The notes: a model not told the origin generated them from the sequence alone. DNA of 64,000 nucleotides from Chamaecrista fasciculata (GCA_003254925.1 QANZ01029578.1:131723-195722); one strand, 5' to 3'. Numbered from the stretch's first letter, positions 20,298 through 31,852 are shown. A program made the numbers and translations.

Positions 20298-22893
20298 TCA
20301 ATTGTCACTCCTCTTAGGCTTGTCTGAATTGAAGTCCACCTGAGACAATCATGCAAATTTCCAAAACCATAAATAGTTGTCTAATAAACATACAGTTTAG
20401 TCCCTAAAGATCCAAGAGCTAACAATTCAATCCTTGAAAATCTAGTTTACACACTTTAATTAATGAAAATTGTTGACTCAATACACTTTAGTCCCTTTAA
20501 GCCCATTTTCTACAAGTTAACTTTCAGGGACAAAATGAACAACATGTATTAGTTCCACTTTAGTCTCTTTAAGCCCATTTTTTAGGATAAAGTGCAAATT
20601 TGGTCCCATATCTTTTGCTCAGTTCTCAATTTGGTCTCATATCTATTTTTGTTGCACTTTTGGTCTCATATCTTTGGGTCAGGTCCCAATTTAGTCCCAT
20701 ATCTTTTTTTGTTACAGATTTGGTCTCATATCTTTGGGTTAAATTGCATAATTGGTTCTATATCTTTGGGTCAGGTTTAGAAGTGGTCTCATGTCTTTAA
20801 CAAAGGATCAACTAATAGTTGATCCTTTTGCAAAGACATGAGACTAATTCTTTAAGGGACAAAATGAACAAAATGTATTAGTTCCACTTTAGTCCCTTTA
20901 AGCCGATATATACTTAAAAATGTGTACCTCAGTGGATGGGGCTGGAACCCATTCATTAGTTGCTGGATTGCCTTTGCAAGATTGATGGCAGGTGGTGTCA
21001 CTGTCTGGCTCTATATGAAAGCATTGCTCATTCTTCTCCATTGTGATGAACCCTGTTCCTGTCTGTGAACCAACCCAAAACATGGATTAACCACTAAATT
21101 AATCTTAAGGTCACTGAAAATTGTGAGTGAGATTACAGAATAGACTTAGAGTAAACTTAAGATTGGAAAAATCTTACAGTAAAAATATTTTATTCCTAAC
21201 TGTATATGTGCTGTGTTAGATGGAAAAGGTTTTGGATTGATAATTTGGCAAAAGAAAAAGGTAAAAAAATGGTTAAGAGGGAATTGAGTGAATTACGGTA
21301 TGGTGTTGTTTGTCAATGCTATTGAGATCCTTGTAATACTCTGTTTCCACAAATTCTTCTGTCACTTGGCCATTGAAACCCAAATTCTGCATAAACCAAA
21401 AGAGAAAGCAAGCAAACAAATCAGAATCTTGGATATTAAAATATCAGGAAAAAAAAGTTAAACTTATGATTTTTTTTTTTCTTTATGAAACAATGATATA
21501 ATTTTATACAAAGTCTAAACTTATTTAACATGCACTTTGAAGGTATCGACATCGACCTCTAGCCCAATATTTCAATAAAATTAATCCCAAAAAAAAAAAA
21601 AAACAGAAGAACAAAATGTCTTGCCGGAATAGCTCAGATCTATCAAGTTTCTCTCTGTAAAATTCAGATTTATTTAAAAAAGAAAACTAGCATGAACAAA
21701 ATAATTAGAAAAAATTGACTATTTAGTCTTCGAATTTGTATCAAATCAATGAATCAGTCCCTATATAATCAAAATATAGGACTGAATCATTAAAATATTA
21801 CAATCGTCAACGATTTAGCCATTAAATCAAGTTCAGGGACAAAATAATACAAATCCAATGATTTAAAAGTATAAATTAACTACAAATTCAGGGAGTAAGA
21901 ATATAAAATTAGCTCAAATTAGGAACCAAATTTTCACATGGACCAAATCATTGATAGATGATATTTCAAGAACTACTCGGTCTTTGAAGGATTACCGAGT
22001 CGACAACTTGGTCTTTGAAAAATTGAAATACACAATTTAATCTTAGAAAGATTAAAACGATATACTTTTTAATCCTTGAAAGATCAACACAATATACTAT
22101 TTAGTCCAAAAAAAAGACAAAAAGGTATATCGTTTGAATCTTTCATGGACTAAATTGTATATTTAAATCTTTCAGAAATTAAGTTACCAATCTTTCAGGG
22201 ACAAGACTCAATTGTTAGTTTACTCTCCAGGAATCAAATCAAATCATCTATTTTAATTATTCAACAAATGATTTGTCCAACTCAATATTAATTTAAAGAC
22301 CAAATAATAAGTTGTTTTAGATAAGTTATATCCAGATCTATTGGTTATAAGAAGAAGCGTTTGTAGTCCAACGGTTAGGATAATTGCCTTCCAAGCAATA
22401 GACCCGGGTTCGACTCCCGGCAAACGCAATTATTATTGTTTTTTTTTTTCTTTCAACAAGAACAGAATTCGAATCGAAGGAAAAGGGAATCAATCAGTAA
22501 GAAAGCAAGAGATCAGAGATGAGAATTGTGAAGAAGATGAGAGTATTCGAATTCATTATTTTTCTATTTTAAGTAATTTCAACAAACACAAAATTATTTC
22601 AAAGGATAAGGGAATGAAATCAATCAGAAAGCAAGAGAATAGAGATGTGAATTGAATTGTGTGACCTGAGGATGAGGAAGATTCTCGAGGCGCTGGAATT
22701 CTCGCAATTCAGCGTTGGAATCGCCGCCGGCGAGAGCATCCACATACTGAGAAGCATAATCGCTGCGTTGAGGCTTCGTGTGGCGCTTAGGAACGACTCC
22801 GTCGAAATACTCTCTGGTTTTGGCTTCCATTTCAGCCTCTTCCTTCACTGATAAATGAACATCGCTCCTGTTTGGCCTTCCGCAACACTCCAT
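20298..22893 (-). CDS. Conserved plant protein, probably MEE59-like
   Basis: Four exons on the minus strand, 22893-22666, 21386-21297, 21062-20928 and 20339-20298, give 164 residues. All introns are phase 0 and GT-AG. The start MECCGRPNRSDVHLS is preceded by an arginine-coding leader that I leave out. Notable stretches are EAKTREYFDGVVPKRHTKPQ (residues 23-42), the middle QVTEEFVETEYYKDLNSIDK, and the end DSDKPKRSDN-like (FNSDKPKRSDN). The short, soluble, KPKRS-ending protein fits the plant family annotated as 'maternal effect embryo arrest 59'. That name comes from memory and is tentative; the molecular role of the family is not known to me. Intron 1 (21387-22665) contains a tRNA gene on the opposite strand. 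Confidence 0.7.
20580..20860. mobile_element. Partial MITE, 'aagtgcaaatttggtccc' family
   Basis: Repeated phrases of the type 'atttggtctcatatcttt' from 20588 to 20800, with an inverted counterpart starting at about 20815 (CAACTAATAGTTGATCC palindrome, then caaagacatgagac). Fuller copies lie at 31853-32232 and 48022-48392. The right end here is lost. Confidence 0.5.
21455..21535 (-). mobile_element. Possible short retroposon insertion (weak)
   Basis: TTAAACTTAT and CTAAACTTAT flank about 48 bp which, on the minus strand, ends in an A-tract. The duplication is short and the call is tentative. It lies in intron 1 of the minus-strand gene. Confidence 0.3.
22357..22428 (+). tRNA. tRNA-Gly (anticodon UCC)
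   Basis: A 72-nt cloverleaf. The acceptor stem GCGTTTG (22357-22363) pairs perfectly with CAAACGC (22421-22427), with discriminator A at 22428. The anticodon stem ATTGC/GCAAT encloses the loop CTTCCAA, with anticodon TCC at 22390-22392. The internal promoter boxes TAGTCCAACGG (A) and GGTTCGACTCC (B) are intact. A T-run follows from about 22440, as expected for Pol III termination. It lies inside intron 1 of the minus-strand gene at 20298-22893, in antisense orientation to it. Confidence 0.95.
22470..22655. repeat. Imperfect direct repeat downstream of the tRNA
   Basis: A stretch like aagggaatcaatcagtaagaaagcaagagatcagagatgagaattg (about 22484-22531) recurs as ataagggaatgaaatcaatcagaaagcaagagaatagagatgtgaattg (about 22607-22655). 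The second copy ends next to the 5' splice site of the minus-strand gene. Confidence 0.6.
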
Positions 22894-23094
22894 TCTTCTT
22901 CTTCTTCGAATCTCTCTGTATAGAATTAGAATATATAGATGAATGTCTTTCTCTTTGCTTCTTGCAGGGATTGCACAATGAATATCGCGTTTATTTATAA
23001 CACCACTTTGCTCTACAATGATATTTTTTTGTGACACCTACTTGCTGCGTACGGACTCTCTTGAGAGAGAAGGATAATAGATATTTATATGACT

Positions 23095-23745
23095 ACGAAG
23101 CATGGACACTTATACGGACACGGGACACGACACGGACACAGCGACACGTCAAACTCTCAAAATTACGCGACACGACACGGCATATATTTATACTAGGGGC
23201 TTTCCGTGCCCTAATGGGCACGGAAATATGTATGTAACGTTTGATTTGACATTTGTAGTTATTCAATGGCTAAATAGTATGTTTCTATTATTCAAGGACT
23301 AAATCGTTGGAAGTGTGAAAAATAAAAGACCAAATAATAACTTTTCACTTTTTTAAATCTCATCTACTACTTTCTCTCTCCTATTATCTATAAATTTAGC
23401 CAATTATCAAGTTTTACATGTTTATTTCTTATTTTTTTTTATTTTTAATTTAATTATTTTTGACTAACCAAAAGTACTCTCACACATATAATATAGTATA
23501 GATATATAAATAATTAAATATTCATAATTTTTAATGAAAAAATTAAAAATTACAATTTTTATTCATAATATATGTCATATCTATTATTATTTTCTCTTGC
23601 ATATCATGTTAAAGTTACAAAAAATTGATTTATATTCTAAAATTTATGGATATGTGTCGTGTCGGTGTCATACGAGTGTTGGACACTGACACGTGTCTGA
23701 CACGGTGACACGCCTTCAAAATGAAGTGTCCATGCTTTCTAGATT
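23095..23745. mobile_element. GACACG-rich TIR element, interrupted by a mini-Helitron
   Basis: The left end GAAGCATGGACACTT (from about 23097) is mirrored by AAGTGTCCATGCTTT near 23740. Both ends are followed by many GACACG/CGTGTC motifs (GACACGACACGGACAC; GACACGTGTCTGACACGG). The interior includes the Helitron at 23193-23502. No coding sequence is seen, and the superfamily is not determined. Confidence 0.5.
23193..23502 (-). mobile_element. 310-bp non-autonomous Helitron
   Basis: On the minus strand the element starts TCTATACTATATTATATG (at 23502). It ends in a hairpin CGTGCCC-ATTA-GGGCACG followed by CTAG (at 23193), with host T next. The host bases left are A (23192) and T (23503), the AT target Helitrons use, and there is no duplication. 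The interior is AT-rich and non-coding. Confidence 0.75.
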
Positions 23746-23801
23746 CTATCTCTAATCAAATGTGCACAATTTTTTTTCCTGGTAAACTCAAATTTAGGTG
23801 A

Positions 23802-23871
23802 TGGAACAAAATTTTTAATCAAAATTTTTTTTGGCTCCTGGTGGTTAGACGGTTTGGAACAAAATTTTTAA
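23802..23871 (-). mobile_element. Very short retroposon insertion
   Basis: TGGAACAAAATTTTTAA (23802-23818) is repeated at 23855-23871 around a 36-bp insert. On the minus strand the insert reads AACCGTCTAACC… then GGAGCC and an A-tract with an imperfect end. Confidence 0.65.
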
Positions 23872-25400
23872 CCGTTCACATCGGTTTGAATTAATTTTTA
23901 ATTAAACGGTTAAAAATAATTTATTTAATTAAACCAATAAATATGAGGTTTTGGACAGTCAATTTGAGCGGTTAACAAACTTATTAGTTGTTTTTATTAA
24001 ATAATTATAAAATTAGAAAGAAAAAAATTAGTGTTTTGGAGTAGCAAGTCTAATTTATAGAATAGATAAAAAAATAACAAGTAAAATTAGAGATTTGAGA
24101 GGATAAAATTGTATGATGAAGAATAGTAGTTAGTTGTTGTCTAAGATAAAACTTTTCTTATGATTCGAGATAACATAATAAAAAATATGATAAAATCAAA
24201 TGACGATAAAAAATATTAATAATTTTTTTTATTAAATGTAATTACATAGAACAAAGTATAAGTGAAAATAGTTATATATAAATATTAGCGGTCGGTTCGG
24301 TTAATTGTATGTCTAAATTGTTAACCGAATCAAATCATCCAATTTTAATGCATTTCTAACCAAACCAAACCGCTCATTGATCGGTTTAGTTCGGTTTTGT
24401 TTTGGTTTGGTTTGGTCAAATTTGTTTGATTTGTTTTTGAACACCTCTACTCCGGGCTCAAAGAACACTTGTAGAAATACTTACAGATAACCCACCAAAT
24501 AAGTTTTACTTTTAAAAACAAAGGAAAAGCATCTTAGGACTTAGATGCTCCAAATAGTTTGAGTTATATTCTTAAGTTTTTTTGTTATGGGAAATTGTAT
24601 CTTCAAAATTTTATATTTGACTCAATTGTACCTTAAAATTTAACGCTGACTAAATCGTTAACGAAAAATGTTCATGTTATGTTGACATTAACATTTTTTA
24701 AGATACAACTGACACAAAATATAAAAAAATTTAATAGTACAATTGACACGAATGTAAAAATTTTAAAGTATAGTTGACACCAAAATAAAGAAGAAAAAAA
24801 AAGTTACTTGTCACTTCACCTTTTTTCTATTAACCATTTATATGACATTAGACTTTATGATACAATTGAGTTATATGTGAAAATTTGAAAGTATAATTAA
24901 TCACAAAAAGTGTTTAAAAGTATTTGGAAGCACGGGTAATACTTTTACCTTACAAGAATAAATATATAAATTAATTAATTTTTGAAAATAATGAAAGTAA
25001 TACATTTTAATTTTAGTGTATCAAGTAAAATTTACAAAATTAAATTATATTTTCTTGTTCTTCAATTAAATAAGTATGATCTTTAGTCTTCTAAGTTTGA
25101 TAATGATTTTGTTCAGATCTATTAGATATCCTCCAATGGAGGTAATCATATTCGAGACACAATTGAATACTAAATATGGACACCTCTCTCAACGGAATTT
25201 GTAATTAGTCGGGGTTCACGATTGTGGGAGAGAAGGCTCTCTCATTAGACTCGTTACTTAGTTTTCAAATCTATTTCTACTTCTAAAATTTTTTTTAAAA
25301 GACCTTATTCTAATATTATATTGATTTAGATATTAACCTTTATACACGAAAACATTCAATATTTTGGCAAATTAATAAAAGAGTCCGTTTTAAAAACATA
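23872..25400. other. AT-rich intergenic DNA with remnants of a hAT-like element
   Basis: Contains runs of CGGTTTGGTT/AACCAAACC motifs (23880-24420). It ends near TTTTTGAACACCTCTA (24437-24452), which resembles the inverted end of a hAT MITE; the partner end was not found. The rest shows no gene. Confidence 0.3.
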
Positions 25401-25413
25401 AATCCCACATATC

Positions 25414-25476
25414 AAACTATATTATCTTTTTGGCCTATGAGGCCCGGTCTTACCAAAAAAAAACTATATTATCTTT
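25414..25476 (+). mobile_element. Very short retroposon insertion
   Basis: AAACTATATTATCTTT (25414-25429 and 25461-25476) flanks a 31-bp insert at 25430-25460. The insert starts TTGGCCTATGAGG and ends CTTACC plus an A-tract. Confidence 0.7.
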
Positions 25477-25855
25477 ATAATTTTAAAAAATTAAATTGTA
25501 TAAATTAAGAATTGAATTGTTCATGTGTTTATGACAAATTAAATTTTATGTTATTAGTTAAAATACATTATTATATTTCATTTTTGTTTTAAATCTATTC
25601 TCTAAGATATAATAAGGAGAAGCAAGCCTCAAATCATGCCACATGGCTCCTACGTGGCATAGAGCCAACCATCGAATTTGGAAATACTAATGCGTGTCCA
25701 TGATTTGTCTCCTACATGGCATATTGGAAACCACTAATTGCATGGCACGTGGAATTTAGCTCAAAATTAAATACGTATTTCCATGTGGAAATTATAAAAC
25801 TAAATTAAATGTGCCATTAATTTTGGCTCTGGATAATAGATTGATTGACAAAATT

Positions 25856-26056
25856 GTTAATTGATTCAATTTATAGTAATCCTAAAAGCATTATTGCAAA
25901 TCACAGCCATGATTTTGGGATTTGAGTATCATAGACTAATAATGGTATATAGGGTTTAAGAACTATATCTCGACCAATTTTAGGATTGTTCTTTCATGAA
26001 ATAATCATAGTTGATTCCATTTATAGTAATCCTAAAGGCATGATTGGAAATCACAC
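25856..26056. repeat. Direct repeat inside the Helitron
   Basis: A roughly 45-bp stretch starting TTGATTCAATTTATAGTAAT near 25862 recurs near 26011 as TTGATTCCATTTATAGTAAT, with similar sequence after it (cctaaaagcattattgcaaatcaca / cctaaaggcatgattggaaatcaca). Confidence 0.7.
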
Positions 26057-26431
26057 CAATTTCATAGGCGTTATTTATCCTAGAATTTTAAGCATGTTAT
26101 CTCACAAGCTTATCATCATTATGAAATTATTTTTTGGGATTATCTGTAATTAGTTTAAATAATAATAATTTATATACTTTGATATACTACAATTGCTAAA
26201 TATGGAAATGCAATTTTCGTTATTTATATGGTATCTCTAAATCATCATTTACATAATTCTATGATCATAATGGGTTACAAATTACAATTTGTAATCAATT
26301 ACGTGAGTAATTCCATTTTAAAAAAAATGGTACCACTCCAACCTAATTCTATATATTGACGAGATAGTTAGAAACCGTACCAATTGAGTTTTGATCAATC
26401 ATTGCTACATTATATTCGTGAACGTGGAAAG

Positions 26432-27899
26432 ATGGCGAATCAATTTGAGGCAATTGGAAACATTGGACCTTTAGGCCCTACACGTAAGAGCAAGACAATC
26501 AAAGCTAGGATAGTTCGAATGTGGAGTCTTCCGCCTTACGACAAAGATGCTCCGAAAGATTCAGAATGGAACTTAGAATTGATTTTGTGTGATAATCAGG
26601 TAATTCAATCCTAATGATTTTATTAAACATGGTGTGATTATCATAGCTTGATCTAACCAAATTTGGGACAAATATTTTTCCTTGGCTTTGTAGAACGCAA
26701 AGATTGGGGCCTCTATAAAGGGCAATGGGATTATTAAGAAGCACAAGAAGACGTTGCGCGAGGGTGATGTTTATATTATCTCACAGTATTCTGTTGGTCA
26801 AAACCGTGGAAAATTCAAGTCCACCAATCATGACTATAAAATTTTTTTTCAATGGAGTACGATAGCAACTAAGTGTGAGGATGATCGCACAATTTGTCGG
26901 TATGGCCTCGCGATCGTTCCTCTAACGCATATATATGAGCCAAATGTGGATCATATGCTTTTGTTTGGTGAGCAATCTTACAACGAAATACGCTTTAGAA
27001 AATTATGGAAAGAAATATTTTGGTTTTTTTTATCGTATATTCTATATGATATATATATATATATATATATAAATATTTTCTAAAGCGTATTTCGTTGACA
27101 ACAGTAAGTGTATTTTATTTGGTACGCTATGAATACGTCTTTTAAATTCTATGTTCCATATGTAAAAAAATGATGTATCTTATATATAAGATTGTTTCTT
27201 TGATAATATGCAGACTTCGTTAGAACTTCCTTTGCATACAATGCCAAGAGCAAATCATTTGTTATTATATTCATGTGGAAGACATCTGGCAAGTCAGATC
27301 AAGCATGGTTGACTACCTTTTTAACTACGAAACGTAGTTGGTCTACGCCTCAACATTGTCAACATGATATTAATTCACTTTATGAACCAGATATACATAT
27401 CAATGGGAAGATATATTGGTTCGCTGATGGTGTAAACAATCACAATGAGAAATACCTGCACATTGTTTGTTTTGATGTCGAGAAGAATGAGTTTCATACT
27501 TACCCGATGCCTGAGGAGAATTCTAAAAGGGCATGGAAACTATCATCAACAAACAACTCCCTAGCAATTGTAGGGCTATCCCGAGTTGGTGGGATTCCTT
27601 ATTATACGTATGAAGTTTGGCGCTTAGCAGATAAATCAGTGAATGCCAGTTGGTGGGAAAGGATTTTAATTCTAGGTCCCGTATCAGCGAACCTACAATT
27701 TATGTGTTTCTCTAAAGGAAGATGTGTCTTTTCCGAATATTCGTGCAACTTATATAACAATGATAGTAAATGTGCCAAACAAGTTTACTACGTTGGTCGT
27801 GGAGTTCAGGCAAAAGTTAAGGAGATACGCGGTAAACTACCGTTTAATTTTGCAATTGACGGTTGTACAACACATCGTGGTTCTTTGACAAATTTTTGA
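26432..27899 (+). CDS. Chimeric RPA/DUF223 OB-fold plus F-box-associated domain gene, Helitron-borne
   Basis: Three exons join in frame: 26432-26599, 26694-26967 and 27214-27899 (375 residues, TGA stop). The junctions are CAG|GTAATT…TTTGTAG|AAC and TTTG|GTGAGC…ATATGCAG|AC; the second splits a codon (G+AC). Residues 20-135 resemble the DUF223/RPA70-like OB-fold found in plant Helitron cargo (KARIVRMWSLP, LREGDVYIISQYSVGQNRGK, FQWSTIATKC, ICRYGLAIVPL). Residues from about 149 on resemble the F-box-associated domain (HINGKIYWFADG; YEVWRLADKSVNASWW). There is no F-box motif. The RPA part alone lacks other OB-folds and a zinc finger. If the second intron is not removed, translation stops after an AT-repeat at 27083. 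Whether it is expressed is unknown. A non-functional patchwork is the main alternative. Confidence 0.55.
26981..27097. repeat. 23-bp perfect inverted repeat inside the intron of the chimeric gene
   Basis: The arm at 26981-27003 (CAACGAAATACGCTTTAGAA then AAT) is exactly complementary to 27075-27097. The 71-nt loop contains a (TA)n run. Together they would form a long hairpin in the pre-mRNA. The right arm is followed by ACAACAGTAAGT, a strong donor-like site that is not used in my model. Confidence 0.9.
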
Positions 27900-28975
27900 T
27901 AGTGGCTATTTTTGGTTTGGAAGTCTGTAGTGACGTTTCCTTCCCTACTACGGGACTCTTATGATTCACTTAGCATTTCGTGTTTTAGCCTTAATTTGTT
28001 GTTTTGTTGCCGATAGCTTTGTTCTACTGCAATGCCTCTCTTTTACAATATATTTTAATTATATGTTTTAAGTAATTTTTGACTTATTCTCTAAGTTATA
28101 CATATAAATGGTATGTTTGATTATTCTTTGCAATTAGAATTAGACTTCTGTTTTTATTACAGTAATTGCTACATTATACAATTGAAAACACACTTATGAT
28201 CAAACATATAGTACCATATAAATAAATAAGTACAATCAATTGTAATTTTCATACCGTTGTATCAAATTTGTACGAAGAATGTAATTTTTTTAAGTCCAAC
28301 TTCAAATGTAATTATTTTGAATTTCAAAAACATTAATAAATTGGAAAATCTTATCTTCCTCATAAAGTCATTGTTTAATGCGATTGCATCCACAAATTTC
28401 GTACCACGTTTCGTCAAAATATAATTATCATTATTACCAATATTAAATTATATATTTAGTTGTAGTATAAGGAATATTTTTATTTATAAGTATAATATTT
28501 GTCTTCAGAGTAAAGCTTTTAAAATAGATCAAAACTTCATTTTAGTCCTTAAACAATGAGATTTGTTTCATTTTGGTTCTAAAATTATTGTTTATTTTAG
28601 TTTGATGTTCAAACCTTTACATTTATTCTATTTTAATCCACAAAATATACTTTCACATTGGAATTGTTAATTAGTATTGTTGATAATTTTAATAAATTTT
28701 TTAGATAAAATGTAAAAAAAAATATATTAGTTAATTTTTTTCAAATAATGTTAGAGAATTTGTGGATTATTTTATTAATTACTTTGTTAGATAATATTTG
28801 TAAAATATTGATTGTAGTTATTTCCTCTACAATAATGATTTTGAATGATTAAGATTTAATTGAAACTCTAAAAATATATATGTTATGAAATTTGTTTATG
28901 TTTAATTTGGGTAAATAAATCAAGTTCTATATTTATCCGTGGATTCAATTTGTAAGGGTGTTATGTATGATCAAC

Positions 28976-29020
28976 TTGGTTACAATTAGATTCCCCCAAA
29001 AAAAAAATTGATTACAATTA
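28976..29020 (+). mobile_element. Tail-only retroposon insertion inside the Helitron
   Basis: TTGGTTACAATTA (28976-28988) and TTGATTACAATTA (29008-29020) flank GATTCCCCC plus an A-tract. The duplications differ at one base. Confidence 0.5.
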
Positions 29021-29249
29021 TTTTGATTTAACTTCTTGAATTAATCTTTACGGTTTAAGCCTATATTAAATTCATAAATACTTGAAATTATCACAACATA
29101 CTCCTCATATATAAATGGCGCTCAATAATTGATTTTCCTTTATTTCTTTCTATTTTGGTAGAAAGTGCCCATATTAATATGCCACTCTTCTTAAATCTAG
29201 ACAAATCTTGCGAATTAAGTGATGGCTGATGTTTTGGGAAATTAAAGCG

Positions 29250-29360
29250 TTAATTGGTCATTTTGGTCTTCCTAATTAATTTCATTTTGAAGACCAAAAT
29301 GACACGTGAAATTGGTCATATTAATTGGTCATTTTGGTCTTCCTAATTAATTTCATTTAT
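29250..29360. repeat. Direct and inverted repeat near the Helitron 3' end
   Basis: A block containing GGTCATTTTGGTCTTCCTAA and then ttaatttcattt occurs twice, about 29257-29290 and 29322-29356. An inverted piece GAAGACCAAAATGACA lies between them (about 29288-29303). Confidence 0.75.
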
Positions 29361-30479
29361 TAACTAAAAGTTGATAAATACATATATACTTTATGATCAG
29401 GGGAAGACCAATTAAATAGTAGATGTTTCTTTCTCATATTTTTTTTAATAACTATAAGCGATATGACAAGTTATACATTAACAAAACGGTCCAATATGTA
29501 GGTGTTGAATACGATAATAAATATTTATTTTTTTACATAAAGAAATTTAAAATACAATGAAAAAAACGTACAATACGAAATTATATCAAATAGAAGCATT
29601 CATTATCATATAGTTTATATGTATGTGTTAATTAATCATATGATGTTTATATTAAAATATATCTAATTATAAAGCATCAATAAAAAACGAAAAAAAAAGA
29701 ATATGATATTCATCCAAATAGTATGTACGTATTATTTAAATAATTTAGTAACAGAAATTTTTTAAGATGAATTATATTTAATAATTAGCAGAGTTATTAA
29801 ATAATTAATTATTATTATGGAATTGAACATACCATGATATTTTTACCTAAAAAAAGTTACATCTAGAAAAATCGCATGTACATTCAAAAAATGATCTTAA
29901 AACAAATACATCAGGAGTATGTACAACAAATTCATAATTTTATGACCACATTTTAGTTCATAGAATAATGTTCTTAAAAAAATTACATAAATCAATGGAA
30001 TAAATATTGACTATATGAAAAAAAATTATAGAACATCACCCGTGCAACGCACGGGTCCCAAACTAGTATAATGAATTAATAACTTGCTATCATGTTATTT
30101 TATGACATAAAATACCGTAAAATTCATTAAAATATCCGTATAATTAACGAGGATTTTTGCAACAAAATATCTTGGAAATCTTATCCATTCGTTCTTCTTT
30201 AGGTGAGCGTGGTTGTTGGATGGCTCTAAATATTTCCTCATGTACATTAAATGCAATCTTGTAAGCACCAACAAGTCAAATGTCAACAACCAAAGGTGTT
30301 ACTTACTTACTACTCTTTTTGTTTTTTACTAACAAAATGTTAATTAGATTAACTTATTTTTTTGAAATCGTATCGAATTTTTTCTTATAAGAAAAAATAT
30401 TATGTATAAATGACATATATCTTAACAAACTAAAATAAAATTGAAAGTCTTATCTTAATCACTGAATAAAGATTGAGGT

Positions 30480-30907
30480 TAAGGCTATGTTTGGGAGTTT
30501 TAGTGAGGATGAAGAGGAGAGGACATTAATGGACACTAATAGAGTGGAGAGGAGAGGATATTAATGGACTGAGTAGATATGTTGTTTGAGAGTTTTTAAT
30601 GAGGAAAGGAATGGACACTTGTTAATCTTGTTTGGAAGTTATTAGTAATGGAATGGAATGGAGTGGACACATGTTATTTTTTGTTAGTATAAGGATATAA
30701 TTGTCATTAAAAAATTATAAAACTGTCCACTCCTTCCTTGGCACCCCAATTTGGGGTGCTAGCAAAAATTGAATTTTGGGGTGCCAAGTGTCCCTCCTTA
30801 TCCACTCCACTCTCCCCTAAAAAAACTTCCAAACATATTTTTTTTATGTTTTGTCTCTTCTTCTCCTCTCCATTCCCCCCTTGACACCCCATCCAAACAT
30901 ACCCTAA
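30480..30907. mobile_element. PIF/Harbinger-like MITE
   Basis: The 422-bp element (30483-30904) begins GGCTATGTTTGGGAG and ends CATCCAAACATACCC, with TAA on both sides (30480-30482 and 30905-30907). The interior has imperfect inverted G/A-rich and C/T-rich arms and no transposase. Confidence 0.75.
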
Positions 30908-31852
30908 AGTTCACAAAAAAATATAATGCAAATGTATTTCGAAAATCAAATTAGTAGAGAGTTCAAAAGAAGAGAGTAAAAAAATAAGTGATAAAATATC
31001 TAACTTGTTTTATAGTTTTTTAGAAGTATATAAAGGTAATGTTGCGCTCGTTCATATAAGATCAATTGAAAAGTGAGAGTAATAATATCAAAAGTTTTGG
31101 AAGGTGTATATCTCTCACATCTCGAATTCATGCTTAACTAAGTAAATGAACTATTGAGATTGTCCACAAAGGATAAGCGAGCATATAGAGTCACAGAGAA
31201 TGGGTGAGCACCCATAAGACGAGTGTCCATAAGGTGGGCATTGATAAAGCGAACGTTTAATCTATAATATATCATTAGTTCATATCCTAATAACGAGAAT
31301 TGAGCATTCAGTCTATGATACACTAACCCTTCTTTTGAGAGAGGGAACGACCGTTTAACATAATATATTTAGATCATAAGACAAACATTAACCTTTAACA
31401 TATCATATCTCTTCATCTCACATGAAAGCCATCTTTAAAATTTTCTTCATCTCAAATGAATTTTTTTTAAAAAAAAATATCATTTTCTTTGTATGAAATT
31501 TATTCATACACGAGGTTCTAGAAACCTAAAGGCAGCCAAAGAAAAGTCATAATCGTAAGAAATAAAATTTAAGTTTTTCTTCTCTGTTATTATTTTTTAA
31601 AGTCTGAAAAATAAATAAATTTTATCTCAACTAATGGAAACTTAAATGTAAGAAAACTTAAGCTTCCTAAAAGTTACTCCTATATCAAACAAAATAGTAA
31701 AGGTTTAGGAAAATGATAAAACATGTCATGAGAGAAAAATAAAATACTTTACAAAAAAAAAAGTAGAGATAAAAATTGACATGATCATGAATAGTGTTAA
31801 GACATTTATATTTTTTTTTAAATTTAATTAAAATCATCTTTGATATATTTTA

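Larger units (their letters stand above)
25594..30066 (+). mobile_element. 4.47-kb Helitron carrying a chimeric gene
   Basis: The 3' end is canonical: an 8-bp hairpin ACCCGTGC-AAC-GCACGGGT (30038-30056), six bases, then CTAG (30063-30066) before host T (30067). The proposed 5' end is TCTATTCTCTAAGATATAAT from 25594, preceded by host A (25593) and followed by an AAGGAGAAGC motif seen in other plant Helitrons. The A|T target fits. Inside is a three-exon OB-fold/F-box-associated gene (26432-27899). There is also a repeated CCACATGGC/CTACGTGGCA promoter-like region at about 25640-25735 and several small internal repeats. No Rep/helicase gene is present, so it must be mobilised in trans. The 3' end is solid; the 5' end is a best choice among TC dinucleotides. 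Confidence 0.65.

Noticed and set aside
22744..23037. Longer N terminus for the MEE59-like protein using an upstream start
   Set aside because: The added residues are arginine-run and leader-like. The ATG at 22893 gives the conserved MECCGRPNRSD start.
26754..27083. Reading exon 2 of the chimeric gene through the (TA)n run
   Set aside because: It yields a run of I/Y residues and a stop. The GTGAGC donor at 26968 gives a clean in-frame junction instead.
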